This document shows positions 48,885 to 61,241 of a stretch of DNA of 64,000 nt, one piece after another. This DNA comes from Sycobia sp. Sy_11. Taxonomy: Eukaryota > Arthropoda > Insecta > Hymenoptera > Epichrysomallidae. The stretch covers positions 1,709,001-1,773,000 of the forward strand of contig JACCIC010000053.1 of NCBI GenBank assembly GCA_018907035.1, read 5' to 3'. The first letter of the stretch is position 1. Each line of letters begins with the position of its first letter. The notes beneath the pieces are model-generated. The model worked only from the letters and a program-made list of their open reading frames with translations, was not told the DNA's origin and ran no database searches. Made by a program: the position numbers and the translations under genes.

Positions 48885-48938
<54 letters not shown>
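48885..48938. repeat. (TA)n microsatellite
   Basis: About 27 TA units. Confidence 0.95.
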
Positions 48939-48941
<3 letters not shown>

Positions 48942-49222
48942 TTCAGAAGGCTTATATAAATATATAATGAAAAATCTACTCTATTATAATGGAATCAAAT
49001 CAAATACAATAAAATTCAGTACAGCTGTAGAAGGCAACCCAACCGTGCATATTTAATGCACAGGGTCAGACCCACATTGATCGGTAACTTTTTATGTATG
49101 TATATGTATAAGAGCCCCCTCCCTCCACATTTTTCATTCCACATAAAATGCCGGGATCTCTCCAATTATATTTCTGATAGTTTCTAATAGTTTGTGTAAT
49201 ATTAAGATTTTTTCTACCCTTT

Positions 49223-49225
<3 letters not shown>

Positions 49226-49278
<53 letters not shown>

Positions 49279-49279
49279 G
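49226..49279. repeat. (TA)n microsatellite with phase change
   Basis: About 22 AT units, then a one-base phase shift and four more TA units. Confidence 0.9.
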
Positions 49280-49760
49280 AAAGAGCGGGATCGATATACT
49301 TTATACGCGCGCGGGAGGCAAATTAGCCGGCGCGGCTTGAGCCGCGGCATCGCCACCCGCTGCATCGAGCCGCCGCGTCGACGGAGATTCGGGCGCGCGA
49401 GCGCGCTAAAATATTATAATAATAACGACGTTCCCCCCCGGATCGTAATGGCGCGGATCGTAATTAGGGAAATTTTCCCGTCCTCTGTGCTCTACGGCTC
49501 TCGGGGCGCTTTTCGTTTTCCGGGCCGGAAATTTAACCCCCATCCCCCGCCGAGAGCGCGCGCTAATAAGGGCCAATGACGCTTTTCTTCTATATATATA
49601 TATACGTGACGTGGGCTGCCTTTTATTTAACGAGCTCGATCAAGGCGTTACGGAGTATTATCCGTCCGTCGGTCGAAGTCGATGACGCGACGCCCGCAAG
49701 GCGGGATTTGCTCTTCACACACTTACGTACACATGCAAATGTAGAGATTTGTTTAAGAGG
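49280..49760. other. GC-rich island
   Basis: CpG-rich DNA with the words caaattagccggc and atcgtaattaggg. Both strands are open in places. No gene called. Confidence 0.4.
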
Positions 49761-50665
49761 CCGACGCTTTCGAGTACTTCTCTATACTTTGTCAATTCAC
49801 TTTGCAATTTTGTATAGACCTAATATAATATGCGAAATGGACTGTGAATTGTGGCAGATATACACACGTTGATGAAAAAATGTATCGATAAATTACAAAG
49901 AAAAAAAAATTCGTTATAGAAAATAATGTAACTATATTTTAACAGAATAGAATTTTATTGAAGAAAGAACAAAAATCTGCTCGCCCCTGCTTTAGACTAT
50001 CAGATTACAATAAGAATTTGTTGAAATTATTGCCTTAAATTAAATTTAGTGATTACAGATGCAGATAAAGGTTTTATAGGAATTAAATTAGTATAAATGT
50101 TATAAATTATAAAAATTTCAGTATAATTATTATTAAACGATATAATTGCAGCTTTGCATTTTCCGACAATGAATGAATATTTTTTTTACTGGTCAGATCT
50201 GTTATAGACGAGAAGCTCTAAAATCGATATTCAAAACATATTTAACAAAGGTAATGTAACTATATATGTAAAAAACTACAATCGAATCTTATATAAGCCT
50301 AAATGCTAAATAATACACTAGATCAATATGAAGAATGCTCGCATAATCATAGACGGAAGTACATCTACGCATTACCCGTGCAGAAATATATTTATTCCAG
50401 TATCTTATTCCGCTGTAATTACTTCCTGTTGTATTGAAACTTGTGGTTTTCGCGGTGGTCTGCAATTCATTTTTAATATTTTCATATGTATATCATATCT
50501 GTTAAACGATCTTTGTAGTATTTATTAAGCAGAAAATTGAATCGAAAAACTTCTGTAATTGCTTTTTTTTTGTGCTTATAATACTGATTCACCGCAAAAT
50601 CATTTCCGGAAGGCTTTTCAAGGATTTTGTACCAGCAATTCTATTATAGGTAGTTAGCCTGTGCA

Positions 50666-50713
<48 letters not shown>

Positions 50714-50730
50714 TATACCTGTAGTTTTAC
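49761..50730. other. AT-rich stretch with TA repeat
   Basis: No supported gene. A TA repeat with one TG interruption lies at 50670-50712. Confidence 0.4.
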
Positions 50731-50824
50731 TACGATGCAAGTACGGTGCATAGCCATCTAAGCGCGACTTCCATACTTCCGTTTACTCGTCGAATATTAT
50801 TATTACTATATAAGCAAATGATCT

Positions 50825-50826
<2 letters not shown>

Positions 50827-50876
<50 letters not shown>
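50827..50876. repeat. (AT)n microsatellite
   Basis: About 25 AT units. Confidence 0.95.
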
Positions 50877-51177
50877 CATTACCATTCGAACACGCAAATC
50901 TGTCGGTCGTATAAAATTTCCGCTTCGGTCTCTCGACGCGGCTCTCGCGCGGCCCGCCCGACCGATAATTCTTCTGGAAAAATTTATACAAGTATAAGAG
51001 AATTGTAACTCGTCGCACGAGCGAGACGCGGGCAGCAAAAACGAAAATTCCGGAATGGTCGGAATAAAACGGCGAGTTATAGGGCCGCGCGGTGCCGCTG
51101 CTGCAGTCCGCCCCCTCCCCCCCGCCGCTTCCTGATGGCTTACAAACTTGGAGAATGATTAGGGTTATGGCAATTAC

Positions 51178-51181
<4 letters not shown>

Positions 51182-51264
<83 letters not shown>
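51182..51264. repeat. Compound (TA)n(TG)n microsatellite
   Basis: About 14 TA units followed by about 27 GT units, nearly the same lengths as the compound repeat at 19097-19176. Confidence 0.95.
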
Positions 51265-51266
<2 letters not shown>

Positions 51267-51849
51267 GAAGCGGGCAGAAGAAGGGCACCTTTAATGCGAT
51301 GCGATTAGAGGGGCCAGGGCACTTGGGAGCGGTATACTATATATATATATATAAGGAAGCGCCCCTAAAATCTGTGGAGAAATCGCTTTTCGCGCTTTTC
51401 ACGGGGTAGAAGGGGGCGGGGCCGGAAGGGGGCAGAGAGGAGAGACAGAAGCTCCGCGTTTAATCGCCGCACCGGGGTGAAAAACTTTTGAAAACACCAG
51501 GAGTACTTTTGATCGATCGCTGGGCCGCCCTGGCATTTTTACTTGTATACTTTTTGTTACGGGCATAAAGCATTATCATCATTCATTGCCTATATTTTAT
51601 ACTCGTGTAATCTCATTTTATTGTGAACAATAAAGAAATCCCATCGGTAATTACGATTTTTCAATATTTGATTATGATATCTTGAACATTAGATGTATTT
51701 ATACTTTATTAAATTCTTTATTAAAATATTTATTACATCTGTAAAAACCAAGAATAAATGACCGAAATTCCAAATAGAGAATTTACCGATGGAAATATCG
51801 TTATGTAAAGCACACGCTTATTTTCTTAGTCAAAATTATATTTTTTCAT

Positions 51850-52335
51850 ATTAATAAATATTTTTATCGGTCTTACAGTCGTTATAATATGATATATTAG
51901 CAAAAATAATGACAGTTAGACTATGCTTATTTATTATTACCCCAGAGGACGCTGAAATAAAACTTATTGCTAAATTTAATTAGATGAAAAATTAAAACTA
52001 AGTTTAATTAAAACTCAGTTTAGTTCCTGAGAATCAAACGTGGCGGTTCGAAACGTCGAGCACCAAAGGAGAAAATAAGGTCATGGGATCAGTCAGATCG
52101 TCCTTTGCTAACATAGAATATTGCTTTTATTATTTTTATTTTTATATTATTGTACATTATTTTATTATTATTTTAATTTATTAGTTTTAATTTTAATCTA
52201 ATTAAATTTTTAATAATATTTATTTCAGATTCTTCGGGGGTGATAATAAGCAAGAACAGTCTGACTGTCATTATTTTAGTTAATATATTATATTATAAGG
52301 ACTGTAAGACCGATAAAAATATTTAATAATTTAAT
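51850..52335. mobile_element. Inverted-arm (foldback-like) element
   Basis: The left arm at about 51850-51967 (tttttatcggtcttacagtc, later ataatgacagttagact and gctgaaataaa) is the reverse complement of the right arm at about 52217-52335, with most of some 115 positions matching. The 250-base centre carries cctgagaatc, a short spacer and ggttcgaaacgtcgag near 52027-52062. The motif resembles the CTGA-GA...CGAAAC signature near the ends of Penelope-like elements and in hammerhead ribozymes. That link is inference. No protein is encoded. Confidence 0.7.
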
Positions 52336-52712
52336 TAAAAATAGTCGACATAAGTACAATTTGAATTATATTTTTTTACTTTTCAGTTAATATTTTACCA
52401 TTTTTTAGACAATCGTGATTTTAATATCGTTTTATCTTTTTCCATTTACCCAGACCGTAAATATTTAAAGTGTGTATACAATCTTTAATGTATTATATTG
52501 TTCCTAATGACTTTTTTAGTAACTTCTTCATAAACAGAATATGCATTTCATTCACAATCCTTTTGTTCATAGGTCATGCAATTTTTACGAAACAATTTAT
52601 TTATAAACTTTATAAATATTCTCTGTTCCTTTTTATAGTTCTAAGCTCTTCTTCTACTGCTTTTGTTCAATACGGTTTATTAATAATCTCTACTATGTTT
52701 CGAGAAAATCAA

Positions 52713-52812
52713 ATTTCTCGGTCTTACAGTCTTCTTAACAATTTAATATAAAACAATCATTAGACTGTCCTTATTCATCTTCACCTCCATAGAAACTGAA
52801 ATAAAAAACTTA
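52713..52812. repeat. Extra arm of the inverted-arm element
   Basis: The run tctcggtcttacagtc, then atcattagactgtccttatt and aaactgaaataaaaaactta, repeats the left arm of 51850-51967 in direct orientation, more diverged. It is a solo arm, possibly from a second, older insertion. Confidence 0.6.
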
Positions 52813-54247
52813 TAATATTAAAATTATAATTAATTTTGTTAATAGAAAAGAACAACTGGACTATGCTCTTCACCAAAAATTGTTTTCCCCATCTATAACG
52901 TTTGATACTTCGAGCATCAGTAAGACGAGCAAGAGTAAAAATTAGTAAGTAAAATTTGAAAAGATGATATCCAAATGATGTAAGTAAGACAAATTATTTT
53001 AAATACGGATGAATTTTTTACGAGTTTTTAGAAAATGCCAAAGACTTCTGTACGACAGCGAGTGTGAAAGATAATCCATTAGGATCAGAAGTAGGTAGCA
53101 CGATTAATAATAATGAAATAATTGCGTGTACAATATATATATACGTAAGAAATGACGAAATTGCACCTGTCCAAGTGAATTATTTCAACGGATTTCTTTA
53201 GTGAGTAATACTCGGGACAAGCTGTAACCAATTAAGAAAAAGACGAAGACGAATTGTGCCGAGCGACATACTTAACACTGTACTAGATACTTAATTTACC
53301 ACACGGTGTACGAAAACGAGACGTCCCACCGCCGCCCGCGCCGCCCCATCGACTCGGGCGAAAGTATAGTCGCGCGTCTTATTAGGCTCCCGACATCGTC
53401 CGTAGCTCGCGCAAGGAGCCGAATGGCGAGTATTACGATCCGCAATTCCGGCGCCTCGGGTCAGCAGAAAATTGGAAGAATTTACGTTAGGAGTGACATG
53501 GGCATTGGGCAGTGCAGGCAGAACGATTGGAGTCACTTTTGGAATTTTCGGAATCATTTGCAGAATAAAGAAAGTAGAAAACTTCTAAAATAATTGCAAA
53601 TTCATTCTTTAGTTTATTGGCGTGTTCTTTTGTTCTTTGTTCTTTGAACAGGTTAGAATTCGCTTGTTAATACTTATATCAGAAGATTGATGAGTGATTA
53701 TCTTTATACCATGATAAAGACGACGATGTCGGCGAAGACGACGTCTGAAAACACAAAAGCTAATTAATTTTCACGCGTAACTGCTTAAATATGTATTTCA
53801 TATAATTAGTAATATAACATTATGCTGTAAATAAATATTAAAATAATATAAACTGTTCAAAAATTCTCGACGAGGACAGAGTGTTACGAGTATTTTTCCG
53901 AACATCGCTCCTAAAAGGATCAAAAAGAAAGAATGCATATGCCATTCGAAATTACACATCCATCACAACCAGCAGCTATAGAGTATTGGAATAAATGATA
54001 TAATTTAGTACGCGAAGCTAAATTAACTGAACTGGTCAATAGAGAAATCTTGAAAATTATTAATATTTTTTTTATGGTTTTTGTGCGATGAAGCAGAAGT
54101 TTTGAAATGACGAAGCTCATAAATGTTTGGAAGTAGTCATCATACGGTAATATACATAATATACAGAATATACATAATGAAAATTTTTAATATTTTGAAA
54201 ATCAATATTATTGTAATAATTTATCAAAAATAAAAGAAAGTTCATAA

Positions 54248-54302
<55 letters not shown>

Positions 54303-54667
54303 GTCTATTCATTATATATAAAAAATTGTCTTTATTATAAGTCGAAAGTTAGTGATTTTTTGTTTCACACAAATACATACACAGATCCATCAGTCATTGT
54401 TTAAATAATAACGCACGTGAAGCAGTTTTTGTTTACTTTGTATTTAACTTTAAAAAGTTTTGGAATAGCAATAGTAAATAATATTTCAAATAAACTCTAA
54501 TGTCTATTATTCCTCATTTTTATGCAAAAGTTTTTCATGAAAGTACTGCTCACAATAATTATTCCTTTTTTAATAGTAATGGTCATGAACTCAAAGAGAA
54601 AATATACATTTCATATCTTTAATAATATTTTCGGTGCTCCAGTTCTTCAAGCGATGATATATTGCAA
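52813..54667. other. AT-rich stretch with a small GC-rich patch
   Basis: A CpG-rich patch spans about 53300-53460, with frames open on both strands and no domain. A TA repeat lies at 54252-54297. No gene supported. Confidence 0.4.
54252..54297. repeat. (TA)n microsatellite
   Basis: About 23 TA units. Confidence 0.95.
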
Positions 54668-54669
54668 TA

Positions 54670-54945
54670 CTGAAAAAAAAATTTTCTGTCATAATAATAC
54701 TTATAATAATATTTACTTATTATAACAATAAGTAAATGTTTACCTCCTTCTACGAAATAAATCACTTTCTTAAATTAAGAAAATATTCACTAGATTTAAG
54801 ATAATGTGGTTCGATTCAAGTAGACACTTCTTGAATCAAGTAAATATTTCCTTCGTTTTAGAACATATTTTCTCAATTTAATAATATAATTTACTTGGTA
54901 CAAAAAAAGAAACTATTTACTTGATAACAGATATTTTTTTCAATG
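54670..54945. mobile_element. MITE-like element with long inverted ends, copy B
   Basis: The left end reads ctgaaaaaaaaattttctgtc and the inverted right end cattgaaaaaaatatctgtt. TA flanks both sides (54668-54669 and 54946-54947). The centre shares ttcttaaattaagaaaatat and tcactagatttaaga with copy A in reverse orientation. It is about 30 bases longer than copy A because of a small palindrome (tttacttatt and aataagtaaa near 54710-54740). Confidence 0.75.
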
Positions 54946-55137
54946 TAATTTTATTTGATATGGATTTAAAAATGGCACCGAAGTACCTCTTATGATAAAA
55001 CATGTTCCGTTTTCTTGTTGATTAGTGACATAAGAAGCTGTTCTTGCACATACCAATTGCTTCCCTAAAGTACCAATTTGACATTCTAATCTTTGCCGAC
55101 TTTCTCTCGTCCAGTAAAATACCGCCGACTTGCTCAT
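54940..55137 (-). CDS. Unrecognised ORF abutting a MITE-like element
   Basis: A 65-codon frame from ATG at 55137 (MSKSAVFYWTRESRQRLECQ at the start, later CARTASYVTNQQ and CFIIRGTSVPFLNPYQIKL) has three Cys and a mixed composition unlike nearby chance frames. It runs right into the end of the MITE-like element, so a longer frame may have been cut by that insertion. I do not recognise the family. It may be a decayed gene or transposon fragment, or chance. Confidence 0.2.
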   Translation of the reverse strand: MSKSAVFYWTRESRQRLECQIGTLGKQLVCARTASYVTNQQENGTCFIIRGTSVPFLNPYQIKLH

Positions 55138-55990
55138 TATTTTTAATATAGTTGGCGCGTGACATATAAGTCTAGATTTATCCCGATAAGTTGTACAATA
55201 TTCATTGAATGAGAATTTACATTTTTTGCAGATAATTCTTAAATGTCGTATATTTCTCCAAATAACTATTGTTGTATATTTAAAGTTCCATTGTCTTACA
55301 ATCCTGATGCTTATATAGAACTTCTGAGACTAAATTTAGATTCAAGACGGAAAATTCTCCAATGTTTACTTCTGCGAAGAACAGCAAAGTTACAGGCTGA
55401 TTGTAATGACGGTAGTCAAAAGAGATAAATTATACAATAGCATTTGAATGAAAAATCAAGGCCGAAAAATTCTGCATAAACTATCGATTATGTTTGTATT
55501 TATTGGTAAAAACTTTTCAAATACAAAAGGCTTTCTGGACGCTGAGCTGTTGGGCGTTCTCTCTCTCTCTCTCACTCTCTCTTTATCAAAACTGAATTTC
55601 ATACTGATGAAGTCGAATAAAACCCTTTTGAGCTTCCTTGCGATAATTCGTCGGATCGGGCGTACTGCACTGCATACTTTCTGCGTCATTCATCCCATTC
55701 AGCCGTGTCTATACGGTGGCTTCTATCAGACATTTTCTAGCTTAGTCTCATAATCTGTTTTCGAACTATTTCGAAATACTTACAGGTAAGCTAATTTTAT
55801 ATCGCACACGATGTCTGTTCCTGTTTTGAAAGGAAAATTAACATATATACGCCTTGCAATCCATAACCTTCAATATAACCCACAATCCCCGCGAGTTCCT
55901 TCATCATCAGAGCCAGCACCAATCTCCCATGCTACTGTAATATATATATGTATATATATAGAAATTATAAAATCCGCCCAGTCTCGTCAA
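55138..55990. other. Mixed-composition DNA, no supported gene
   Basis: Two plus frames (55243-55428 and 55448-55753) have no domain. A short CT run lies near 55558-55581. Confidence 0.35.
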
Positions 55991-56324
55991 CCGGCTGACT
56001 GTCGGACATTTTCATTTCAATAAAATGGGGAATATTTCCACCCGAACCGCTCCAGGCTTGTCCGCCGCGCCGCATAAACTTCCCATCAGGGCTATAAAAA
56101 ACTCGGCGGTCCCGCGGGCACAGCGCAGGGGCGCGCGCGCTGTTGGCATAATCCGTCCTGGCGGAAATTACGCGCGCATCGGCAATAAGAGAGAGAGAGA
56201 GAGAGACAGAGAGAGCCCAGCGGGTTACTCGCGGCGGGACCATCACCAAACGATAACCGCGTCATCCCACCCGTCGTCGACGTTGTCCTGGCGCGCCTCC
56301 CGGACTATTAACCCATTCTCGCGG

Positions 56325-56372
<48 letters not shown>

Positions 56373-56860
56373 ATTCGCTCAGCGCACATCTAACACGAGA
56401 GAATCCGCCGCGCCGCGCTCCATATCAGCATATTCGAGCGCTTAGCACCCGCGCTTCCCAAGAGTGCGATACCGGGCTGATAACTCGTTCGAATTACGCG
56501 TGCCCCAGCAGGGCCGCCGTGTCGACAATCCCGGGTGTCCGCGGCGGACGAGGCAGGCGGCGACGGTGGCAAACGCGCGCGCATCCCGAGCTTTCGCATT
56601 ATATATATATATATATGTGTGTGTGTGTAAGCGCAGAGAGCTGAGAGCGAAATTGGCCCGGGGATCGATCGGGAGCTGCATTGATGGGCGTTCAGGTTTC
56701 AACCCCTTCCCCGATACAGCTATATACAATCTTGTTTGTCAGGCAAGATCGGGTGACGAGTTATTGGATTTGCTTGATTGGCGTTTTAATGGTGCGTTGA
56801 ATGGCATTTCATGCGCGCGTCAGGATGAACAATCCAATTGCTATTTTGTCGTGTCGCCAA
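55991..56860. other. GC-rich island with GA, CT and TA-TG repeats
   Basis: CpG-rich DNA with a GA run near 56188-56213, a CT run at 56333-56369 and a short TA-TG compound repeat near 56600-56628. Long frames on both strands have no recognisable domain. Confidence 0.4.
56333..56369. repeat. (CT)n microsatellite
   Basis: About 18 CT units. Confidence 0.95.
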
Positions 56861-57081
56861 ACAATAGAAATTAAAATTACGATTTATATTATATAAGTTG
56901 CACTCCTATATATAATCTATTCGTTAAACAAAATTTCGATTTTACAAAACTATTGTAATATAATTAATTCAACTATAAAATATCTCCGATCTAGACGTGA
57001 AAACTAAAAATTCGAAATTCATCAAATACTGTAATTACAACGAAAGTAACAAGTATTCTTGTTGATTTTTATTTTCTTTGG

Positions 57082-57781
57082 CTATAAAATGGAACTCTTC
57101 AAAGTATCGATGCTCGACAAATCTAACCAAGTACCATAAACAAGAACAGGACATGGACACAGTAAGTATAGTCTGGATTTTTTTTTCGTCGCCACAGTTG
57201 TCCGTAAATTCTTATATCTGTGAATAAAATCGTCATTCGTTATAATCCCTAACATAATATCCCGGGCCAATTTTGTATTTATACTGTGGTATTGTTGTGC
57301 CGTTTGGTTTTGAACGAAATGAAACATTTGGATTGTCTACATCGTTTATGTATTTAAAAATCTGTTATTTCCTATCTATTATTGCTCAACCTGGCCCCAC
57401 TCTTAAGAGTAATATTGATAAGCTCATTACCAATTGGTACTGCTGGTTTTGGATCTGTTAGATCGATTATTGATTCTAATTCTGCATGATCGTCCACGAT
57501 TCTTTTCCGATTTAAATCGCTCTGACTGAAAATCCAATGGGGTATATCACTGCCCGCCTGTTTACGATATGTAGGATTTTCTGCCCTTTTCAAATCAGTT
57601 TAGAGCAGTTGGTCAGTTTATTCAATGTCTGATCGACGTTTTTGTTGTCGCAACGGATGCTTATCCGTCGTTCAGTATCTTCTTCCAATATTTGGTATGC
57701 ACAATGGATTACTACCACTGGTTTCGCTTGGAAGATTTTTGTATCGTGGGCAAGAGGGATTCCCCTATCTTTTCTTGACAT
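57082..57781 (-). pseudogene. Possible decayed coding fragment, family unknown
   Basis: Three minus-strand frames follow each other over 700 bases in different phases. The first (57781 to 57590) ends NVDQTLNKLTNCSKLI, the second (57593 to 57372) includes RAENPTYRKQAGSDIPHW and ELESIIDLTDPKPAVPIG, and the third (57327 to 57082) includes TKLARDIMLGIITNDDF. The amino-acid mix is typical of soluble proteins and the base composition is less AT-rich than the surroundings. Consecutive frames in the same direction suggest one old frame with two shifts, but I recognise no domain. Confidence 0.3.
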
Positions 57782-59330
57782 ACATAACCCGTGACGGCTT
57801 CGCCCTTGTTTACACTAGAGGATAACACAATAAGTTTCGTGTGGCAGTCCGTTTTCTGGGAGAAATTGATTTTTGTATTTTTTTATCAAAGCAAATGGTG
57901 AATCGATATGTACTCCAAATAGACTTACAAGAGAAATTTATTTTCCGTAGATTTGGGAATTTTTAGTCAACGATTAACCTTCGATCATGTAAGACTTTTC
58001 TAAGATTACTGCCCATACCTTATTTCGGCTAGTTCCGGTATTTTCTGTTATTAACATCTTTTTCTCAAATTCGCTTTATTCTTTTATTACTAGACACTTA
58101 GATGAATTGTGAAACGCATTGATATTGTTTATACAACATATTAAAAGTTTGAATATTGATGAAAAAACTTTAATTATTTACGCCATAATCTAGATGAAAA
58201 ACCAATTGATGCAGCGCCTATACATATTACGTTCGTAAGAACTTTAACACATTTTATTGGAATTATCATTTTCACAGTAAAATTTTTATACTGTTATTGA
58301 CATCATTAAGAAAACACCTTTACATTGTCTTTGGATATTGCTGAAAAAGAAAATGAATAATCGAGGGTGATAAGGAAACATCTTTCGAATAAAACCTGTT
58401 TCGCGAAAAAATATTATCATAAAAAAAGTTGTCGAGAATCATTTAATTAATGATTGTTTTCAGCGGTAAAAGTCTCCCTTTCATCATGAAAAATTTACAG
58501 CTTCCGCCTGGAATAATTATTATATATTCATTCCCTGTTACAAAGCTACTTTTCAATCTTGCCGGCAATTCAGCCGAGATGCAGGCAATGAGATATTGCC
58601 GGAACATTATCACCTGATTACCTTATCACTATCCATCAGTTGCTCCTTTACCGTTCCCGCGAACTCATCGTTTATCATTGCCGGCTTTAAAATAGTCGTC
58701 ATAATGAATTCAATGGAGATCCACTTCTTCTTTTTTTTCTTTTCATAACGTTGAAATTTCACTAGCCGCCTAATTAATAGTTCGGCTAATAACATTATTG
58801 AAGCCATTAGAAATAGCCGTAAAAATGTCTTTTCTCCGCTTCGTTTGTTCGATACTTGATTAAATACCGTTGTTTATTAAGCGCAAATTAATTGCCCGAT
58901 TTTAAATGTACATTTGTAAAACATTTTAGAAATTTCGCTAAAAATAATAAATTTCAGTCGAAAATTAAGGTATAATATTTTACACAAAATTTTAGAGATT
59001 AATTTGTCTTGAAAATGATGTTTTTCAATTTTTCAAACTTTTATACTATAATAAATAGCGTTGCGCGTTATATAAACATCGAAATTAACAAACACAAACG
59101 AGCGTGCTTCGTTCGTATTTAAATTTAAATTATTATATATCGCAAATTTTATATTTTAAAATAAATATGAGCCGAATGTACGAGAACGACTAGTATGTTT
59201 ATTCATTCGTTAAATTTTCAATCTAACCCAAACAAAGAAGACGACGACAATGTTTTGCCGAACTTATTTTTAGCCCTCTTGAAACACTTTTGAAATCTCG
59301 TATTATTTCGAGAGTTGTTTATAAACAATA
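57782..59330. other. AT-rich stretch, no gene seen
   Basis: No frame, repeat or RNA of note. Confidence 0.4.
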
Positions 59331-59660
59331 GTCGCAAATCTCGCGCGCGCGCGCAAGCAACGAGCCGACGGGGACGGAGCCTTCGGGCGCCGAATAAAAT
59401 TTAATTAATTATTAGATTATATAGACCTGGGACGCGAGCGGCGCGCAGTTGGAAATTTAATATTACGCGATTTGTTTGCCAAATTTGCGCCGCCGGGGCG
59501 TTTTCGGGATAGACCTGAGAAATTAGTTTCATAATCTCGCCCGACGCGTTTTCCGCACGTCCCTTACCCGTGCCGTAAGCGAAGATGCATGTGCCGGCAC
59601 TGATGAAAGTAATGCGCGGGCGGCGGCGACGGCCTCGGTGCGCGGCTTGAAAAGTTTACA
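59331..59660. other. GC-rich patch with TAAT-type words
   Basis: CpG-rich sequence is interleaved with aatttaattaattattagatt (near 59399) and gaaattagtttcataatctc (near 59520). The near-repeat of atagacctggga and atagacctgagaaa, about 90 bases apart, is also notable. This looks like a compact enhancer or conserved non-coding element. No coding frame. Confidence 0.35.
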
Positions 59661-60930
59661 CGTATACTTAGATGGACGAGTTCTGTGTGCCGTATTAGTT
59701 TTGATAAAACGGCCTGGGAACGAATGACAGATTCGCGAGTTTAATCAGAAAAAAAAATTTGTTTCGTCATTATGAAATTAAACAGGTTCTGATTATACTG
59801 TACGCTGATAGAATATAAATTCTAAAGAAATAAAAGTGTACTTTTTTGAGAACGTTGTATTGTATTTTGAAAAATTCGTTGAACCCCGAATAGGCCGTGC
59901 GAGAAACAGTATTGTCTATTATTTTCAAAAATAAACTATTATCTAAGCATTATATTGTCATCATTGCTTACAATACCCGACTAATGATTGCAATAGACAT
60001 TTTCTTCCTAATTTTTATAGGTAAAGCTAATTATATCTTGATATAGCGGAGCTTTAATACAATTTGTTGCGCCATTGTTAATAGAAAATTCCAAACCTCA
60101 GGTTTCAAGTAGTTTGAGCCTAACTTTGCTGTCAACTAAATTCTATAACATAAATTTTCTTGTTTCTCTGCTATATGTATATGTAAATAATATGAAAATT
60201 AATGTAGCAGCTTTTTAAAGTAATTTTCTCTTTTTTTCTTTTGCTTTTTCAAGCTTCGAATATAAATTTTATTTTTTATAAATTATATTTTCGATAACTA
60301 TTAAATTTATTTTCAGAACATGAAAATACTACTAGTTTTAACAGAGCATCTTTTTGAAATAGCAGGGATTGTTCTATACTGAATGCAATAATAAAAATTT
60401 GAAATCTGTACTTTCTGTATGCTTGTTGTATTCTGTTTATTTAGAATTTTTAGTTGCTATAAAGAAAGTTGTTAAACACATATTTATGAATATATATTAT
60501 GCATGAAATATTATATCCCTAGATAAATCAACTATGTAAAATGTGTACTATTTTTAAAATACTATTCTTTCAAAAGAGATAGTTTTATTTCATAAAGGAA
60601 TTGAAAATTATATTGAAAAAACTTTATATATTCAAATAAATATTTAATTGTTTCAAAAAAATTTGATTTGATTTTAAGATATTTATATTTCATTTCAGAA
60701 AGTTTCATTTGATTTAAGCACCTATTTTCGGTTTTTATAAGTAAGTTAGTTACTTAAAAAAATCCAAATAAACATATTATTAAAATTACAGCACTCTTTC
60801 CTCAATTTAGATGATTTTTTCCAGCAATTTGACCGAAGTGTATTAATAACCACCTCAAAATCATATATATTTCATCAAAGAGCAACCTAACCAAATCATC
60901 CCCAGTTCCTTGCCAATAATAAATAGCTAA
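59661..60930. other. AT-rich stretch, no gene seen
   Basis: No supported feature. Confidence 0.4.
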
Positions 60931-61192
60931 ACTTAATCGCTCATCCCGCCCTTCGCGCACCGGCCAGCATAAAGATCAGGATCTACTTAAAAAAAAAAAA
61001 AAAACAAAATCTCTCTTTTCCGCTCGTGTGACCTAAAACTCATCCGCACATATATAATACGCACTTAGCGTGCCTACGCTCCCGCTTCTCTCTTCCTCTT
61101 TCTCTCTCTACTTACAGTATGCGATATGTCCGTTTCTAGCCTAGCTCGGGTCCCAGGCACCATATACGTATACGTAAACGCACTTTGGAGTA

Positions 61193-61196
<4 letters not shown>

Positions 61197-61235
<39 letters not shown>
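61197..61235. repeat. (TA)n microsatellite
   Basis: About 19 TA units. Confidence 0.95.

Positions 61236-61241
<6 letters not shown>

Larger units (their letters stand above)
47941..49279. other. Very AT-rich stretch with TA repeats
   Basis: No frame of note. TA repeats lie at 48885-48938 and 49226-49279. Confidence 0.45.
50731..51540. other. GC-rich island with TA and TA-TG repeats
   Basis: It contains a TA repeat at 50827-50876 and the compound TA-TG repeat at 51182-51264, with CpG-rich DNA between. No gene supported. Confidence 0.4.
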
